From: Papilionanthe hookeriana x Papilionanthe teres
Taxonomy: Eukaryota; Streptophyta; Magnoliopsida; Asparagales; Orchidaceae
Direction: 5' to 3'
Length of the DNA: 64,000 nt
NCBI GenBank assembly: GCA_022702705.1
Contig: CM040424.1
Coordinates: forward strand, 78,061,452 to 78,125,451
Position numbers and translations under genes: made by a program. Shown piece by piece: positions 48,701 to 60,919 of the stretch; position 1 is the first letter of the stretch, and every line of letters starts with the position of its first letter. The notes beneath the pieces were generated by a model, which did not search any database, was not told the DNA's origin, and was given only the letters and a program-made list of their open reading frames with translations.

Positions 48701-51700
48701 ATTTGTAATAAGTATTTTAGAAATTTGAACCCTTGAATTTTTGGACCGGCAATGCTCCAACTTAAAATGCTCTATAATCCAACTTTGTTAAAGGATTCTC
48801 TAAAGCTATTTGTCCTTTTCTATCTTTTGGATTGTGCTCATTAATTTAGTGCCTCCTTTTTTCCCTCTAATTTCTTTCTTTTGGATTCCTAATTGGGTCA
48901 ACCAAAAAATAGATGGCATTAAAAGGAACATTTTTTGAGATGGTGGCAAGAACAATAATCTAAGGCTTAGTTTGGGAGGGATTATTTGTGCAGGGGCGTT
49001 TTCAAAAACGCCGCCCACACGTTTGGTTCGCACTTTTTAGGTGCGACGGGGAGAACGCCAGCGAACGCTTTTTTTTTTACACTGCAGCCCGATCGCGCAT
49101 CTGACCCCGCGATCCAGCGTTCGGAGGGTTTTTTCCCGCAGCTGCCCTCGCGCATTTTGCCGCAGCGGAGAATGGCGCTAACAAGTAGGAGCCGAGCGGA
49201 GCGGTGCGGAGCTTCCTCTCTTCCACCGTCTCTGTTTCAAAACATTGATCTGTGCCATTGCAGACTGGTTTGTTCGCCCAATCATGGATAAGATCATCGA
49301 CGCTTGCTCTGATTACTTGCAGGATCAGTTCAGTCGGATCTTCTGCCGCTCCTCCCTCTTCTCAGAATCGGAGACTTACGCCCAAAGGCCGCGACGAGGG
49401 CATCCTTGCGAAACTCCTGCGGTATCGTTCGGATCTTCCGCCCTCACATCCTTGTGAAGCTCCTTGCAGAGACGTACGCCCTTGTTCGAATCTTCCGCCC
49501 GTTCGGATCTTATGTTGCCAAGAAGCTCCTGCGGAACACCTCGGCACCCCTCCGCCCTCCCTCGCTTCCTCCGCCCAAGTGATTGCTTTTACCGACTTTC
49601 TCTGGATCCGGGATCAAAGTTTTGTTGATCTTGTGGGTTTATATTTATTTTTAAGCTTAATTAGCATTCAGTTTCGCAACAGGGAATTTTATATGTTTTT
49701 AAGCTTAATTAGAGAAATTTCTTTTATAGCACTGTTATTAATTTTTTTAGAAGTAAAATTTACTTTTTAATGCATAGAATAGAAAGATGTGTAAATATGA
49801 AGAACTTGGTGTGAGATATGCAAAAATTCAAAGTATCACTCAAAACAGGGGCAGACTAGTTATTTTTTCATAATGAACTGTTTTCCAAACGTACAAACCA
49901 AACAGTCAGACAACTTATCCAGATCAGCTGCTCATCAGCAGATTATCAGGATAAACTGCTTATCAGCAGAAGCTGAATAAGCTGCAGTTGCCCCAAACAG
50001 ACCCTAAATCTCATCCTGGAAAAGTAAGTAGACCTAAACGAAGGGAGGCCTTGCTATCGAAGACAAAAATTTGATGAACTAATCTCTCAAATGAAAAATG
50101 GATTTGAAATTCTATGAAATGAAACAAAGATTTTTTTGCTGCCACTAACATTTGTAATAAGTATTTTAGAAATTTGAACCCTTGAATTTTTGGACTGGCA
50201 ATGCTCCAACTTAAAATGTTCTATAATCCAACTATGTTAAAGGATTCTCTAAAGCTATTTGTCCTTTTCTTCCCACGCCACTTCGAAAATGTAAGATGAT
50301 AGAAGCAACCATTTTTGGGAAAAAGAAAATATTTATGATTGCTTCTTTTATTCAATGAAATACTCACTTTTGTCAGAAATTATAATGATGTTATTGCTTC
50401 CTTTCATTCTACTGATCATGATGAATATGGGTTATTGAGAGGGATGGCATTCAAGACAAAAAAGCCTTAACTTGTTCATATCATTTAGTTTAAGTTTGAT
50501 TATGTCTGGGATGTCCCTTGTAGCTTCCTTATTGTACTAATATTTTCTTTCAGTTCTTTATACTCTTTTACAAATGACGTCTTAATCCCAGTTGTTATTG
50601 GTTCTAAAAATCTATTAATCCTCTCAAAATTGTGTTTAGTTTTGAGTTCCTTTATATGAAAAAAATACCCTGCAAAGTGACTCTTCGCTATCAAGGGATT
50701 ATTAACCATATTATATGTGATGTGTAAAGATGATTTAGAAAACGGTTTTCATATTTTCTTTGAATGTAGGACCATCTCTAATACATGGAAGAGGCTTTAT
50801 AACATTTTCAGTATTTCCCTCCTATGATTTAACTGGATTCAACTTTGTCTACTTGGTAAGTGATTTACATCGAAAATAATTTTAGGAAGCTTTGGGATAT
50901 CTTATTCCTTTCTTCCATTTATGTCCTCTAGAACAAAATGAATGCAAGAAGTTCAAATAAGAAGAAAGAGAGGATCCTTTAGTTTAAAATTATCAATAGT
51001 GATTACCTTTGGATCAATAATGCTAAAGCAAGAAAGATGATAAAAATCTATAATTTCATGGAGGTGAATCACTTCCTTATTATTCTAGAAGTTTTTTTCT
51101 AATTTTTCTAGTTGTAGCTTTTTAGTATGTTATCTTCCTAAGTTTCTCCTTACTCATTGCAATAATATTTATAATTTCTTGTTTTATTTAATAAGAAAGA
51201 TTCGCCCAGCTTTTCACCAAAATAAAAATTCCCACCATTTTATGTAGAACTTCCAGCCTTAGTGCCACCACTTTATTCCATAAGTTTTAAAATTACCTCA
51301 ACAAACTTTACAAAATTAATATTCTTTCCAATTACCCACAAAAAATAAAAAAATCTATTCATAATTTGATGGTGGTCGGTTTTTAAATGTAACTAAGCGC
51401 GCTTCTTAATTTCTAAGTTCAGTTTCTCTGTCTTAAAATGAGACGCTAATGAAAGTTTCCTTTCCTTGTTTATTTTATCAAATTGGGACATCAAACACCA
51501 AATAGCGCTTAACCCTTGACCTTGTTCTCAAGTATATTTATTATATAATAAAAACTATTATCCAAGTGTGTCTTCAACTTTGCAAAGAAGAGGAAAATAT
51601 ATTATGAGTCCATGTCATAAATCCTCATTAGTAAATTGAAGTGATTCTTTGTCATGAATGCATAAAAACTGATTGTTGTTGTAGCATAAGGTATTGAGAG

Positions 51701-54700
51701 AAACAATATCAAGGACAAAAAAAATCGGTGAAGAAATAGTTGAATGTTAAAATTAGGATTTTCTCTTCAACTAAAAATTCCAGATGAGGAAATAGACATA
51801 TTAACACATAATTTCAGTCAACTTTCTTCCACTATTTTCATCCATTTAATCAGTGCTAGGAAAAGAAGGGAAAAAGAAAAGTCTTAATTGATAAGTCTTA
51901 TGCTTCATTTCTACAAGACCTTAGTTGATTCTTTCAATCATAAATGAAAGTTCTGAATAAATATTTACCTTCATGGCCTTTGTAACTGCAAGCTTAATTT
52001 GTTGTGAGGTCCATGTCGGATCAGTGTGGGCACCACCAAGCGGCTCCTGTGATCCAAAGAACCATTAAAAATGAACAGCTGCCAAAATGTCACGCAACTC
52101 ATTGGATGATGCAGTAGCATACAAAAAATTAATTACACGTTACAGGAAACAAAAACCATAGGAAAATCAATCAAGCAAGATCAGAAAAAGAACAAAAAAT
52201 AGAAAGAAGGTGATAAGTGAAATAAAGTAGAAAAAAAAGAACTTGAAAATAAATCGAAACATCAAAACATAATAGCTTGAACTATAACTAATAGGATAGG
52301 AACAACTGAACCAGATGCACTTAATTTTCTTACGTTTCTTCCATGAACTTGTCCATGGTCAGCCTGCTTTAAGCCTTTAAGCTTAGCAACTCTAAAGGTA
52401 AAAGACCTTCTGGTGAGCGTGTAAGAAAAAACAAAATGTTGATGAATTTCCTTTTACTTCTATAGGTTTTATCTCAGTAATCATTGACATCAATGTTGTT
52501 TGATTTCTGCTCATAGATGCAGTTAGAATTAAATTAATAAATAAATTAGGAATGATATAATGCAAATGATAATATTAAACAGATTCCAAATAAAAATAAA
52601 ATAGTACAAATTAGACATTGTAATTTGGCCATATAAAATGGAAGGTTGAGGATGAAACAATAGGGTGAGCTCATAGAGGGGCAGGTAGAATTAATTTGAA
52701 AGAATCAAGTGATGTCTAGTCGGCTGCAAAAGGAGTGCACTACATTCTTTTTGCAAGGGTTCTGAAAATACAGGCATTTGGTCGGAAGAATTTCAGATAC
52801 AGTGTAAAATAGGAAGTATTTAGAATTCATTCCTTAATTCATTTTTTGTGTATTTCAAATTCACTGAAATATCTCTATGTATGTAAAGTGTTGTAGACTG
52901 CTGCCGCTGGCTGCCTTTTTGTCAGTCACAATATTTTAGTTTTTTTCAATCTAAAAGCTTTTTTTCAATCTAAAGCTTTTTTCCAATCTAAAGTTTTTTT
53001 CAATCTAAAGGTTTTTTCAATTTACTAGCAACGAAATGAGCCCTTGGCCTCCTTGCCTTACTGTGGCCCTCTCAGTCTTCTTAGTGCATACTCATCCTCT
53101 GTAGTACTTCCTCACTCCAAACCTTACTAATACTTCACATCTTTACTCATTTCCTTCACTTTTCCAACATTCAAGAAGCACATCATTGTTTGTATTATTA
53201 GAGATTGTGTTAAATAAAGAATGTTTCAATGGCTAACGAATGACAGAGAAAATGGGGGTAATATAGTGAAAATTTCATAGAAGAAAAAAAGGATGGAGAT
53301 ACTTTAGGCATGTGTAATAGAAAGATTGTAAAGCGCCAACAAAAAATACTAAAATTAGTACATAAGGACAGACACAAATCAAAATATGTAAAATTTGACA
53401 AAATTTACAATTTTCATAAATCCGACTGAATAGTTGGCATAAAACTGCTGCTAAAGATGTTGAAATAACTATGAAGCAAAAGATGTCTCACAGTAGTTCC
53501 ACGCGTATTTTTTTCCTCAATGATTACACAGCGCTATTTACACCGTCTAAGAGCTAACAGCCATTGGTTGTTATTACAGTCCTCATAAATAACCAGAGCC
53601 CAGTGGTGAAAGATGAACACCGAGGGGTGTTGTATTCACTATATCTGCCACACCTAACCCACTTATATTCGTCCTTCTCTTCCCAGTTGCCCGCCTCTTA
53701 CTAGCTTTCCCTCCCTTGTAGTGGTGTGATTTGGATTGGACCCAAATTCAAATGGATTTCGATCTGGATTTATAGAAATTATTGCTAAAAAGGTCTCTTC
53801 ATTTCATTCATGATGGGCTTATATAGGCCTTACAAGGTACCATTACAAATAAATCTCAATATTTCATTTGTGTACAATTACGACCCGAAATTAGATACAA
53901 ATCTTAACACTCCCCTCAAGATAAGCAAAGGATATTCACTAAGTCCATCTTGGCACATAACCAAGACAAATCTAATGAGCCAAGTCTCTTGATGAGGCAG
54001 TCCACCACTTGCTCTCCAATTGCTACATGACAAAGCTCCAATAATTCGTTATTCAGCTTTTCCTAGACGAAGAAACCTATTAATCTCCACATGTTTGGTT
54101 CTCTCATGTTGCATCGGATTGTTAGAAATGCTGGTTGTCGACTTGATGTCACACCACAACTTCATTTGAGTTCTCTAATCCACTTTGAGTTCAACCAAAG
54201 AGGCTTTCAACCACATCGTCTCAGCAACTCCTAATGCCTTTGTTGTTGACCTTACTACAAATGACTATTTTTTGCTCTTCTACAAGAATAAGTTGTCACC
54301 TACATGCAGTATATTGACGTGGATCATTTGTCATCAGCACAACTTGCCTAGTTAGCATCACAAAAGCTCTCAACATGTACATGCTCATTCTTCTTGAATA
54401 TCAACCATTTTCCCTGGTGCACTCTTCAGATACCTCAAATCTAATACACAACATCCATATGACCCTTCCTTGGATCATGCATGTAGCAGCTCACCACACA
54501 TACCGCAAAAGAGATATCAGGTCGAGTGAAGCACAGATAGATCAGGCAGCCCACCAGCATCAGTTCGCTTGCCTCTATACTAAGCTTGATATTCTGATCA
54601 GTTGAAGAGACTGCAGGCTTGCATCACCATATAACTGGCTTCGTGAGAAAATTCAATACATAATTTCTTTGGGATAGAACCATCCCCTCAAGTCCATGGG

Positions 54701-57700
54701 CCACTTCAATCCCAATAAAGTATCTGAGTTGTACCAGATCCTTTACCTCAAATTGCTTCCTCAATCTTCCTTTCGATTGAGCAATCTTTGTTGTATCATC
54801 ACCAGTGATAATTATGTCATCCACATACACAACAAATATGATAGTGTGACCTTTATATTAGCGAAAAAACATAGTGTGGTCTGCATTGATCTGCTGATAT
54901 CCCATGCCAACCATCAACATTCTAAATTTGTAAAACCATACTCGAGGAGAGTGCTTCAAGCCAAGTAGGATGTACTCAATCCTGGTGGTATCTCCATATA
55001 TACCTCATGCAATAGCTCCCCATAAAGAACAGCATTTTTCGCATCCAGTTGGTGGACTCTCCATCCACCATTCACTCTCAAAGAAGACAGTGTCCCCACC
55101 GTGCTCAAGTTTGTAATTTGTGCAAAGGTTTCATCGCAGTCAATACCATACGTCTAACTGTACCCTTTTGTCACAAGTCATGCTTTGTATCTCGCCACCT
55201 TCCCTTATGGAGTTTACTTTACCACAAAGATCCACTTGCATCAAACTGCTTTCTTCCCTACCGCTAGTGGTACAATCTCACATGTTCGGTTTTTATCAAA
55301 AGCTCCAAGTTCTTCATGCATCGCTGCTTTCCACTTGGGATCCTCTTTAGCAACTTGTCAACATTTGGGTATGGGACAAAATCTAATGATGTAATTAATG
55401 TTCCATGCAAAGGTGAGATGTTAGAATAAGAAATAAAATTCACAATGTCAAGTTCTCACCCAAAACAATAAAGAGGATGTCTTGCATTGCTGCAAAAAGT
55501 CCTCCTTAACATTGCGGTATAGGAGTGGACGGAGGAGAAATAATATCACCTGAGAGTTTTGAATCAAAGATGGATGGTGTGGGTGTCCCAAGAGTTGGGG
55601 AATACCGAGAAAAAGAAATTGTTGGCACGGCAGACTCTGTTCCCTCGTTTTGCTTCTTCCTCCCTTGTATACACGCTTCACTCACCTTTAGCTTGAGTCC
55701 CACCACCTTTAGGTTCAATCTTCTCGATTTTCGTCTCCACAGTTGAATCATCCCACATCACACGACATGGCATTAATCTCACTTCATCACCACTACTACT
55801 CACTCTCTCTTGCCTCATATCTCCAGAGGCAGTTCAGTCACTGAAAAGTGAATTCACCTCCAGAGTGTAATATGGTTCAAACTCTATGAATGACGCATTC
55901 ATACTCACAAAGAGTCTCTTCTCAATCGGGCTTCAGCAAACATAACCATTCTGAGTAGTAGAATAACCCACGAATACACATTTCATAGCTTTGGATCCAA
56001 CTTCTCTACAGATTGTTTGTTATTTTTCACAAAGCATACACATCCAAATATCTTCAATGGAAGGATCTCACTATTATCTTCTTTCAACATCTAATAAAGA
56101 GACTTCCACTTTAGCACTCTTGAGATCATCCTATTAATCAATTGAGTGATTGTCAACACTACTTGCCCCCATAACTACTATAGGACATTTATTGTCATCA
56201 TCATGCTCCAGGCTATCTCTAGAAGATGCCGATTTTTCCTTTTTGCTACTCCATTCTGTGTCGATGTGCATAGGCATGTGATTTGGTGTTGTATCTCTTA
56301 AGCTGGCAGGTAGTCTCCAACGGCTTTGTTGATATATTTTGTCCCATTATCAGATCTGCCTTCACAATTGCACAATATTTGGTATGGATTGCCTTATGGA
56401 AATCTATAAAGCAAGCAACCACCACACTCTTCTGCCTCATCAAGTATATCCAGGTAACACGAGAAAAATAATCAATAGATGTAACAAAATAACGATAATC
56501 AATCATAGAACTAGTAGGACAAGGTCCTCATACATCAAAATGTATCAAATAAAACACATCAGAACTCCTCTTCCAGAACTGACATAGAGATAAGAGCAAA
56601 TGTACCACCGGTACCCTTGCTGAAGTGAGCATAAGTGGCAATGTTATCCCTTGATGTTAATGGATTTAAAACATCCTCAGCATCATCTCCCGCTGCTTTC
56701 TACTTCCTCTTACAACTCCAGACGCTCGTGATCCTCAATAGTAAATATCACACATGTCTCCCCCTCGTCCTCTGTTACCATCAAATTTGCTTGGTAGCCC
56801 CCTTTTCCACTTTTCCGACCTCCACAACCACTACCTCCACCTTATCCACATCCATCTATCTCTCTTTCCATAGGTGGCTCGGGACAGGTCTGACTTCACC
56901 ACAATTGTAGTACTTGTGAGTCTCCCCTTGGATACCTAGCGTACATTGGCTCACAGCAGCCAATGTTGATCGTGCACCAAAAAAACCACTCGGTTCATAG
57001 TGTAGCTTCAGGTGACTCTCCTCATGTATCATCGCAACAATGGTCTCATCTAGTGTAGGAATAGTCGTCTGAGCTAGAAGAATTGATCTCCTCTAGTCAA
57101 AGATCGATTTTAGATGAGTCAGAAACTACATAGTTCTCAACTGTGCAAAGATCTCTCCCTTCTTGCACCCTGAATCACCACAGCTCAACATAGGTAAGAA
57201 GTGATCAAGATCTTGCCACAACCGCTCCAGGTCTGTAGAGTACTCCTGAATCAATCTATCGCCCTGAACCACTGTCTCTATCTCACGCGGAATCTGAAAC
57301 ACCCTCATGTGGTTCTCAATCCCAGCATAGGTTCTCTTCAGCTTTGATCAGATGGCATTCACCTTCCGAATGTCATCCACTGATATCTCAATCTATGGAA
57401 CCATCGAATTGAGTAGCCAAGCGTAAATCAATACATATGTGCCATTCTTGGCTCGACCCCTATTAGGTATCCTTCTAGTCTATTCCCTACTAAAACCGTC
57501 TCAAGCTGACGCGACCAACTAAGATATGTGGTCGGTTCAGATCCACAAAAGGGAGTTTTAGGGTACGTTTGGGTTAGCTTGTGCGTTTCAGGATAAGCAG
57601 TTTATCCTGAAACGCGGCTCGCGGGTCGACTGCGAGGTTCAACCCAAGGCCTGCGTGTAGTGTAAATTATTCAACCACGGTAGGCGGCGTTTTCAGAAAC

Positions 57701-60700
57701 GTGCGAACTAAATGATTATGCGGCGTTTTCAAAAACGCCACCGCACTTATAAGCTACCCCAAACGTGCCCCTAATTTCACCTGCGTCGGAACATGTGTTG
57801 AGCAATGGCTCCCGTCGAGATGCTAGCTCCCTGTATGAGCCCGAACAAGTCCTTCAGAACTTCAGGATCTATCTTCCCTAAAAGTTTCAATCTTTTACCT
57901 CCTGCACTATCTTTGTCTCTAGACATCTTCAATCACCAAGATAAATCTAGAGAACACCAAATACACAAAGACTTCCTTCCTGACTCCTGAACCACAATTC
58001 CTTGAGAAGATAATCAAAGAACTTTACAGCATATGAAATACCATCAAAAGTGAAGCTTTGCTGCGCTCCTTCCTCTCACAACAAACCTTTGTAGAAGTCT
58101 TTCACAACAGAAAAGCTTTGATCCTTCTGAGAAAGTGTCACGATATCTTCTGTCTTCCTAGCGATATTGTCTGCCTTCCGAGAAAGTGCTCCGATCCGGT
58201 TTGCCTTACCCGTAGGTGTTGTGATCCTTCTAACTTCCCGATGAGCTCTATCGTTGTGTAGTGACACGAAGTGATCCCGTCTTCCTTCCCCATGCGAAGC
58301 GATTTGTGTCGCGATTCCGTTTGCCTTCCCAGCGAGCTCTATCATGGCTATTATGCGAAGGAAACAAGACGCAACTGTCTGGCTGCGAGGTTAGACTCTA
58401 ATACCATATAGAAACTATTACTCAAAAAGTCTCCTTCATTCCATTCATCATGGGCTTATATAGAGTCATACAATGTACATTTACAAATAAATTCCTATAA
58501 TTCATCTAATTACAAATATGACCCTACATTAGATACAAATCTCAACAGGATTAGATAAAGGTCAAACAAAATACTGAGTTGGATCAAACCTCGATATGAA
58601 TCAAGTTGACCCAAACTGAATCTAGACCAAGTCTAACAATACCACTCACCGGCAGACTACTTCATATAGGATAGTTATACAATAAAATATAGATGCATTC
58701 ATTTACTAAAATATTAACAAGCAAAAAAATCTTACAATCCCAATAATTCAAGAGCATTTACCGGAATAATACCATCGGCAATTTTGAGCTTACAAAGTTC
58801 TACAGCTGTGATCTTTAGTTTCTCAGCTGCCTACAAATGAAAAGCCAAACTTTGTTAGCTAAGGCCCGAGTAGACAATAATAGCATGAGCGTAAATAAAA
58901 TCAGCCTACCTTTGCAGCTGCTTTAGAAGTTTTCCACAAAATCGCTGCACATGCTTCAGGGCTAAATTTTAAAGAAAATAATATGTTAATGAAAGTTATT
59001 TGCAAGCCAAAAAACAGATCTGCATGAAAACTAACAGATCTAGAAAAGGATGCAAGAATAATTGCTACAGGAACTGAAATTATACCCTCTTATGATACAA
59101 AAAGAAAAGTACAATGGCAAAAATTTTCAAAAAACTCTTATGGATAAATAAACTATTCCAAATGATCCTCCCAAAAAGATTAAAAAGAAATAATGAATCA
59201 ATGTTTCTCAGGCCTGCTGAAACATCACTCGTATGACTAGTGGTTTGAAGATCACAAATTATGTAAAAATAACCTCTCAATGTTCAAACAAAGCAGGATT
59301 TCCAATGGACCAAATGTACAAGACAATAAAATAAGCAAATAATTTGTTTGACAATATTTTACAAGCTGCAATCCAGGACCTAAAAATCAAAGAAAAGTAA
59401 TCCAAATTTTGATCAGCGCAAACATAATCTTTCTAATTTTCATTGATGGAAATGTAAAACCACATTGCCTGGATTTGCATTAAAGTCTCAGCCATGAATG
59501 AACTGCAATTATCACATGATGCATTCATGTCCACCTCAATTCTGAATTTTTGCTCTACTGTTACTCAAAAGCCAAACATAAGCGGTGTATGCAGTATTCA
59601 AGGCTGCCATAAATACATGATTTGGAAAGAGGTCAACTTTGCACTCTTATCCATACACTACAAAGAGGTAATTTCTGATATTAGAACCCATGGCCTCCAA
59701 ATTCAAATGAAGGGAACTTAGCAGTAGATCTAAAACTTGCAATCTAATTAAAACAATCAAAGAAACAAAAAAAATACTACTTTTCATGTGATTTGTGTGT
59801 GCACATGCGCTTTAGCAGTTAGGTGTGACCAAAACTGATATAACCAACGCTTATCCCAACTAATGAATAGTTTTGTGCAATTTAGGTATACAAATTATGA
59901 TGCTCATCTCACCTTGCCACATAAAAAACTGCATTTTCTAACATAAACAGTTTGTTTGCACAACCTATCGCAAGAGCTCCACCAGATCCACCTTCACCAA
60001 TGACAACCGTCACTATTGGAACCTTGAAGCCAAACATAGCCCTCAAGTTGTAGGCTATAGCTTCACCCTGCATGCAGCTAAAAAAGCTGGATAATTTCAT
60101 GCCATTTATCTGACACAAATATAACACGATAACGTTCAATCGCTATAGAATACTACAGACTGGGACTTACTTGACCAAGTTCTTCAGACTTAAGATCAGC
60201 ATATGCACCAGGTGTATCTATAAATGTGATAATGGGAAATCCATGGTGATCAGCATATCTCATCAAGCGCAAGGCCTTCCGGTATCTGTACAGAGCAGTA
60301 CAGTTTAAAAAGAACTTCCACAACCAAGCAAACAGGCTGGGATAGCGTGCAGCTTGTGGATATATTACCAAGTACATGATAGGTGAGATAAAGAGAATTT
60401 AGACGTTGCAAATTATCAAGCATAAGATATGTCACATTTGAACAAAATATAAGCATCATATGAAACCCCTTTTTAAGTAAAACGAGATATGAGTAAAGAT
60501 TTAAGTATAGAATAACTATGATATATCATTACCCATGTGGAGTAGGCATTCCAAAATTCCGATGAATGTTTTCCTTTGTATTCCTTCCCTTCTGGTGGCC
60601 AATAAACATATAGGTTTTTCCATCTATACTTCCAAGACCAGTAACAATAGCTGGATCGTCATACCCTGCACGATCGCCATGAAGCTCCACCCACTTGACA

Positions 60701-60919
60701 GCATCATGGAAAAAATAATAAGAAAAATTGGGCTTAAGCATAAGCCTGAAAAGGAAAAACTGAGAAAATGCAATAAAAATGACTGAAGAAAAGGGAGCAA
60801 AGAGAAAATACTTTATCAGTTATGTTCAAAACATGGTCCAGAAATGTTGGCCTATTTGGATGGCGAGCTATATTAAGACGTTGAATTGGAGTCAAATGAG
60901 TGTATAGATCTTTTAGAGC
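35735..60919 (-). CDS. CAC3: Plastid acetyl-CoA carboxylase carboxyltransferase subunit alpha, 5' end outside window
   Basis: Alpha subunit of the heteromeric plastid acetyl-CoA carboxylase; with the beta subunit it moves the carboxyl group from carboxybiotin to acetyl-CoA, giving malonyl-CoA for fatty-acid synthesis. Exons, all with GT-AG borders and matching phases: 60919-60812, 60693-60533, 60285-60171, 60067-59913, 58961-58910, 58830-58762, 52046-51969, 36736-35735 (stop). Key stretches: YTHLTPIQRLNIARHPNRP, WVELHGDRAGYDDPAIVTG, GRNTKENIHRNFGMPTPHG, IITFIDTPGAYADLKSEE, GEGGSGGALAIG, SPEACAAILWK, EPLGGAHTDPTW. This is the AccA crotonase-fold core, followed by the long C-terminal extension typical of plants. 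579 residues are visible. The transit peptide and first part of the mature protein must lie beyond 64000. No frame breaks were seen, so the gene looks functional despite introns of 15.2 kb and 6.7 kb. Confidence 0.95.
37527..38118 (-). repeat. 3' LTR of gypsy-B, with internal tandem duplication
   Basis: Minus-strand start TGTTATGCCC follows the polypurine-like CAAGAGGGAAGTAT; the end is GATTGTATCA. It is about 140 bases longer than its partner, largely because a 113-base segment beginning AAATCCCCTTTAAT (plus strand) occurs at 37808 and again at 37921. Confidence 0.8.
38725..38938 (+). repeat. 5' LTR of gypsy-A, internally deleted
   Basis: Begins TGACGCGAGG and ends CTAACTAGTTCTGGTATCA just before the primer site. 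Both ends match the 3' LTR, but it is 214 bases against 873, so the middle is missing. Confidence 0.85.
43090..43962 (+). repeat. 3' LTR of gypsy-A, full length
   Basis: Begins TAACGCAAGGCGTTAAGGG (equivalent to the TG start of the 5' copy) and ends CTAACTAGTTCTAGTATCA. The plus-strand frames 43151-43889 fall in this LTR and are not genes. Confidence 0.85.
47302..47750 (-). repeat. 5' LTR of gypsy-B
   Basis: Matches 37527-38118 with shared tracts such as GGTGGAAAAACTCAACGAGG and CTAGGTTATTA. Its inner end GATCGTATCA abuts the primer binding site. The outer boundary at 47750 is approximate. Confidence 0.75.
47751..48150. other. CAC3 intron between gypsy-B and the tandem repeats
   Basis: AT-rich intron sequence; nothing recognised. 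Confidence 0.5.
48151..50270. repeat. 407-base tandem repeat, two full units and one partial
   Basis: Units start with AATCTCATCC at 48151, 48558 and 50007; the third is cut off near 50270. Units are very similar. The junction of units 2 and 3 is occupied by the 1041-base MITE at 48964-50004. The content resembles a decayed LINE segment but I could not assign it firmly. Confidence 0.88.
48964..50004. mobile_element. PIF/Harbinger-like non-autonomous element with TAA target duplication
   Basis: The interrupted unit reads ATAATCTAA, element, TAAATCTCATCC; the uninterrupted unit (48551 onward) reads TAATCTAAATCTCATCC, so TAA is duplicated. Ends are GGCTTAGTTTGGG and, in reverse complement, GGGTCTGTTTGGGG, the Tourist/Harbinger pattern. 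The interior is GC-rich near the left end and carries the hairpin GGCGTTTTCAAAAACGCC near 49000. Open frames (49252-49770, 172 aa, and others) show no transposase features; they may be captured host sequence. Confidence 0.85.
50640..51230 (+). mobile_element. LINE 3' fragment with zinc-binding RT tail
   Basis: Plus strand reads across stops ICDVCKDDLENGFHIFFEC followed by W and a hydrophobic stretch, matching the zf-RVT segment after plant LINE reverse transcriptases (C..C, E..HLFF.C). It ends in AT-rich tail sequence. Located in the CAC3 15.2-kb intron. Confidence 0.6.
51969..52046 (-). CDS. CAC3: CAC3 isolated 78-base exon
   Basis: Acceptor TCACAG and donor GTAAAT bound 26 codons, EPLGGAHTDPTWTSQQIK plus eight more, phase 0 on both sides. 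This is the conserved EPLGGAH segment of AccA near the active-site region. It stands alone between a 6.7-kb intron and a 15.2-kb intron. Confidence 0.93.
52047..53770. other. CAC3 intron sequence left of copia-3
   Basis: AT-rich intron. A local run of TTTTTCAATCTAAAG repeats (about 52935-53020, four imperfect units) is the only structure noted. No exon-like conserved protein is seen. Confidence 0.55.
53771..53909 (-). repeat. 3' LTR of copia-3
   Basis: Starts TGTTAAGATTTG after the polypurine tract and ends TTTCTATA. About 139 bases, unusually short for copia. Shares TATATAAGCCCAT (TATA region) with the 5' LTR. Confidence 0.85.
57561..57771. mobile_element. Small Harbinger-like MITE inserted in copia-3 gag
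   Basis: Ends GGGTACGTTTGGGTTAGC and, in reverse complement, GGGGCACGTTTGGGGTAGC; 211 bases, with TA on both sides. Inside is a perfect hairpin, GCGTTTCAGGATAA / TTATCCTGAAACGC (57584-57615), and GGCGTTTTCAAAAACGCC near 57722, the same palindrome as in the element at 48964-50004. Confidence 0.8.
58406..58547 (-). repeat. 5' LTR of copia-3
   Basis: Starts TGTTGAGATTTG and ends TTTCTATA next to the primer site. Similar throughout to 53771-53909. Confidence 0.85.

Larger units (their letters stand above)
53771..58547 (-). mobile_element. Ty1/copia retrotransposon (copia-3), near full length
   Basis: 4777 bases flanked by the 5-base duplication GGATT (53766-53770 and 58548-58552). Minus-strand order: short 5' LTR (58547-58406), primer site TGGTATTAGAGTC directly inside, gag (about 57960-57126; VQGDRLIQEYSTDLERLWQ), integrase (about 56506-56246; SIDYFSRVTWIYLM), reverse transcriptase (about 55260-54624; YVDDIIITGDD intact), polypurine tract CTTGAGGGGAG, 3' LTR (53909-53771). 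RNase H is poorly preserved. Stops and frameshifts disable it. A MITE sits in its gag. Same direction as CAC3. Confidence 0.93.
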
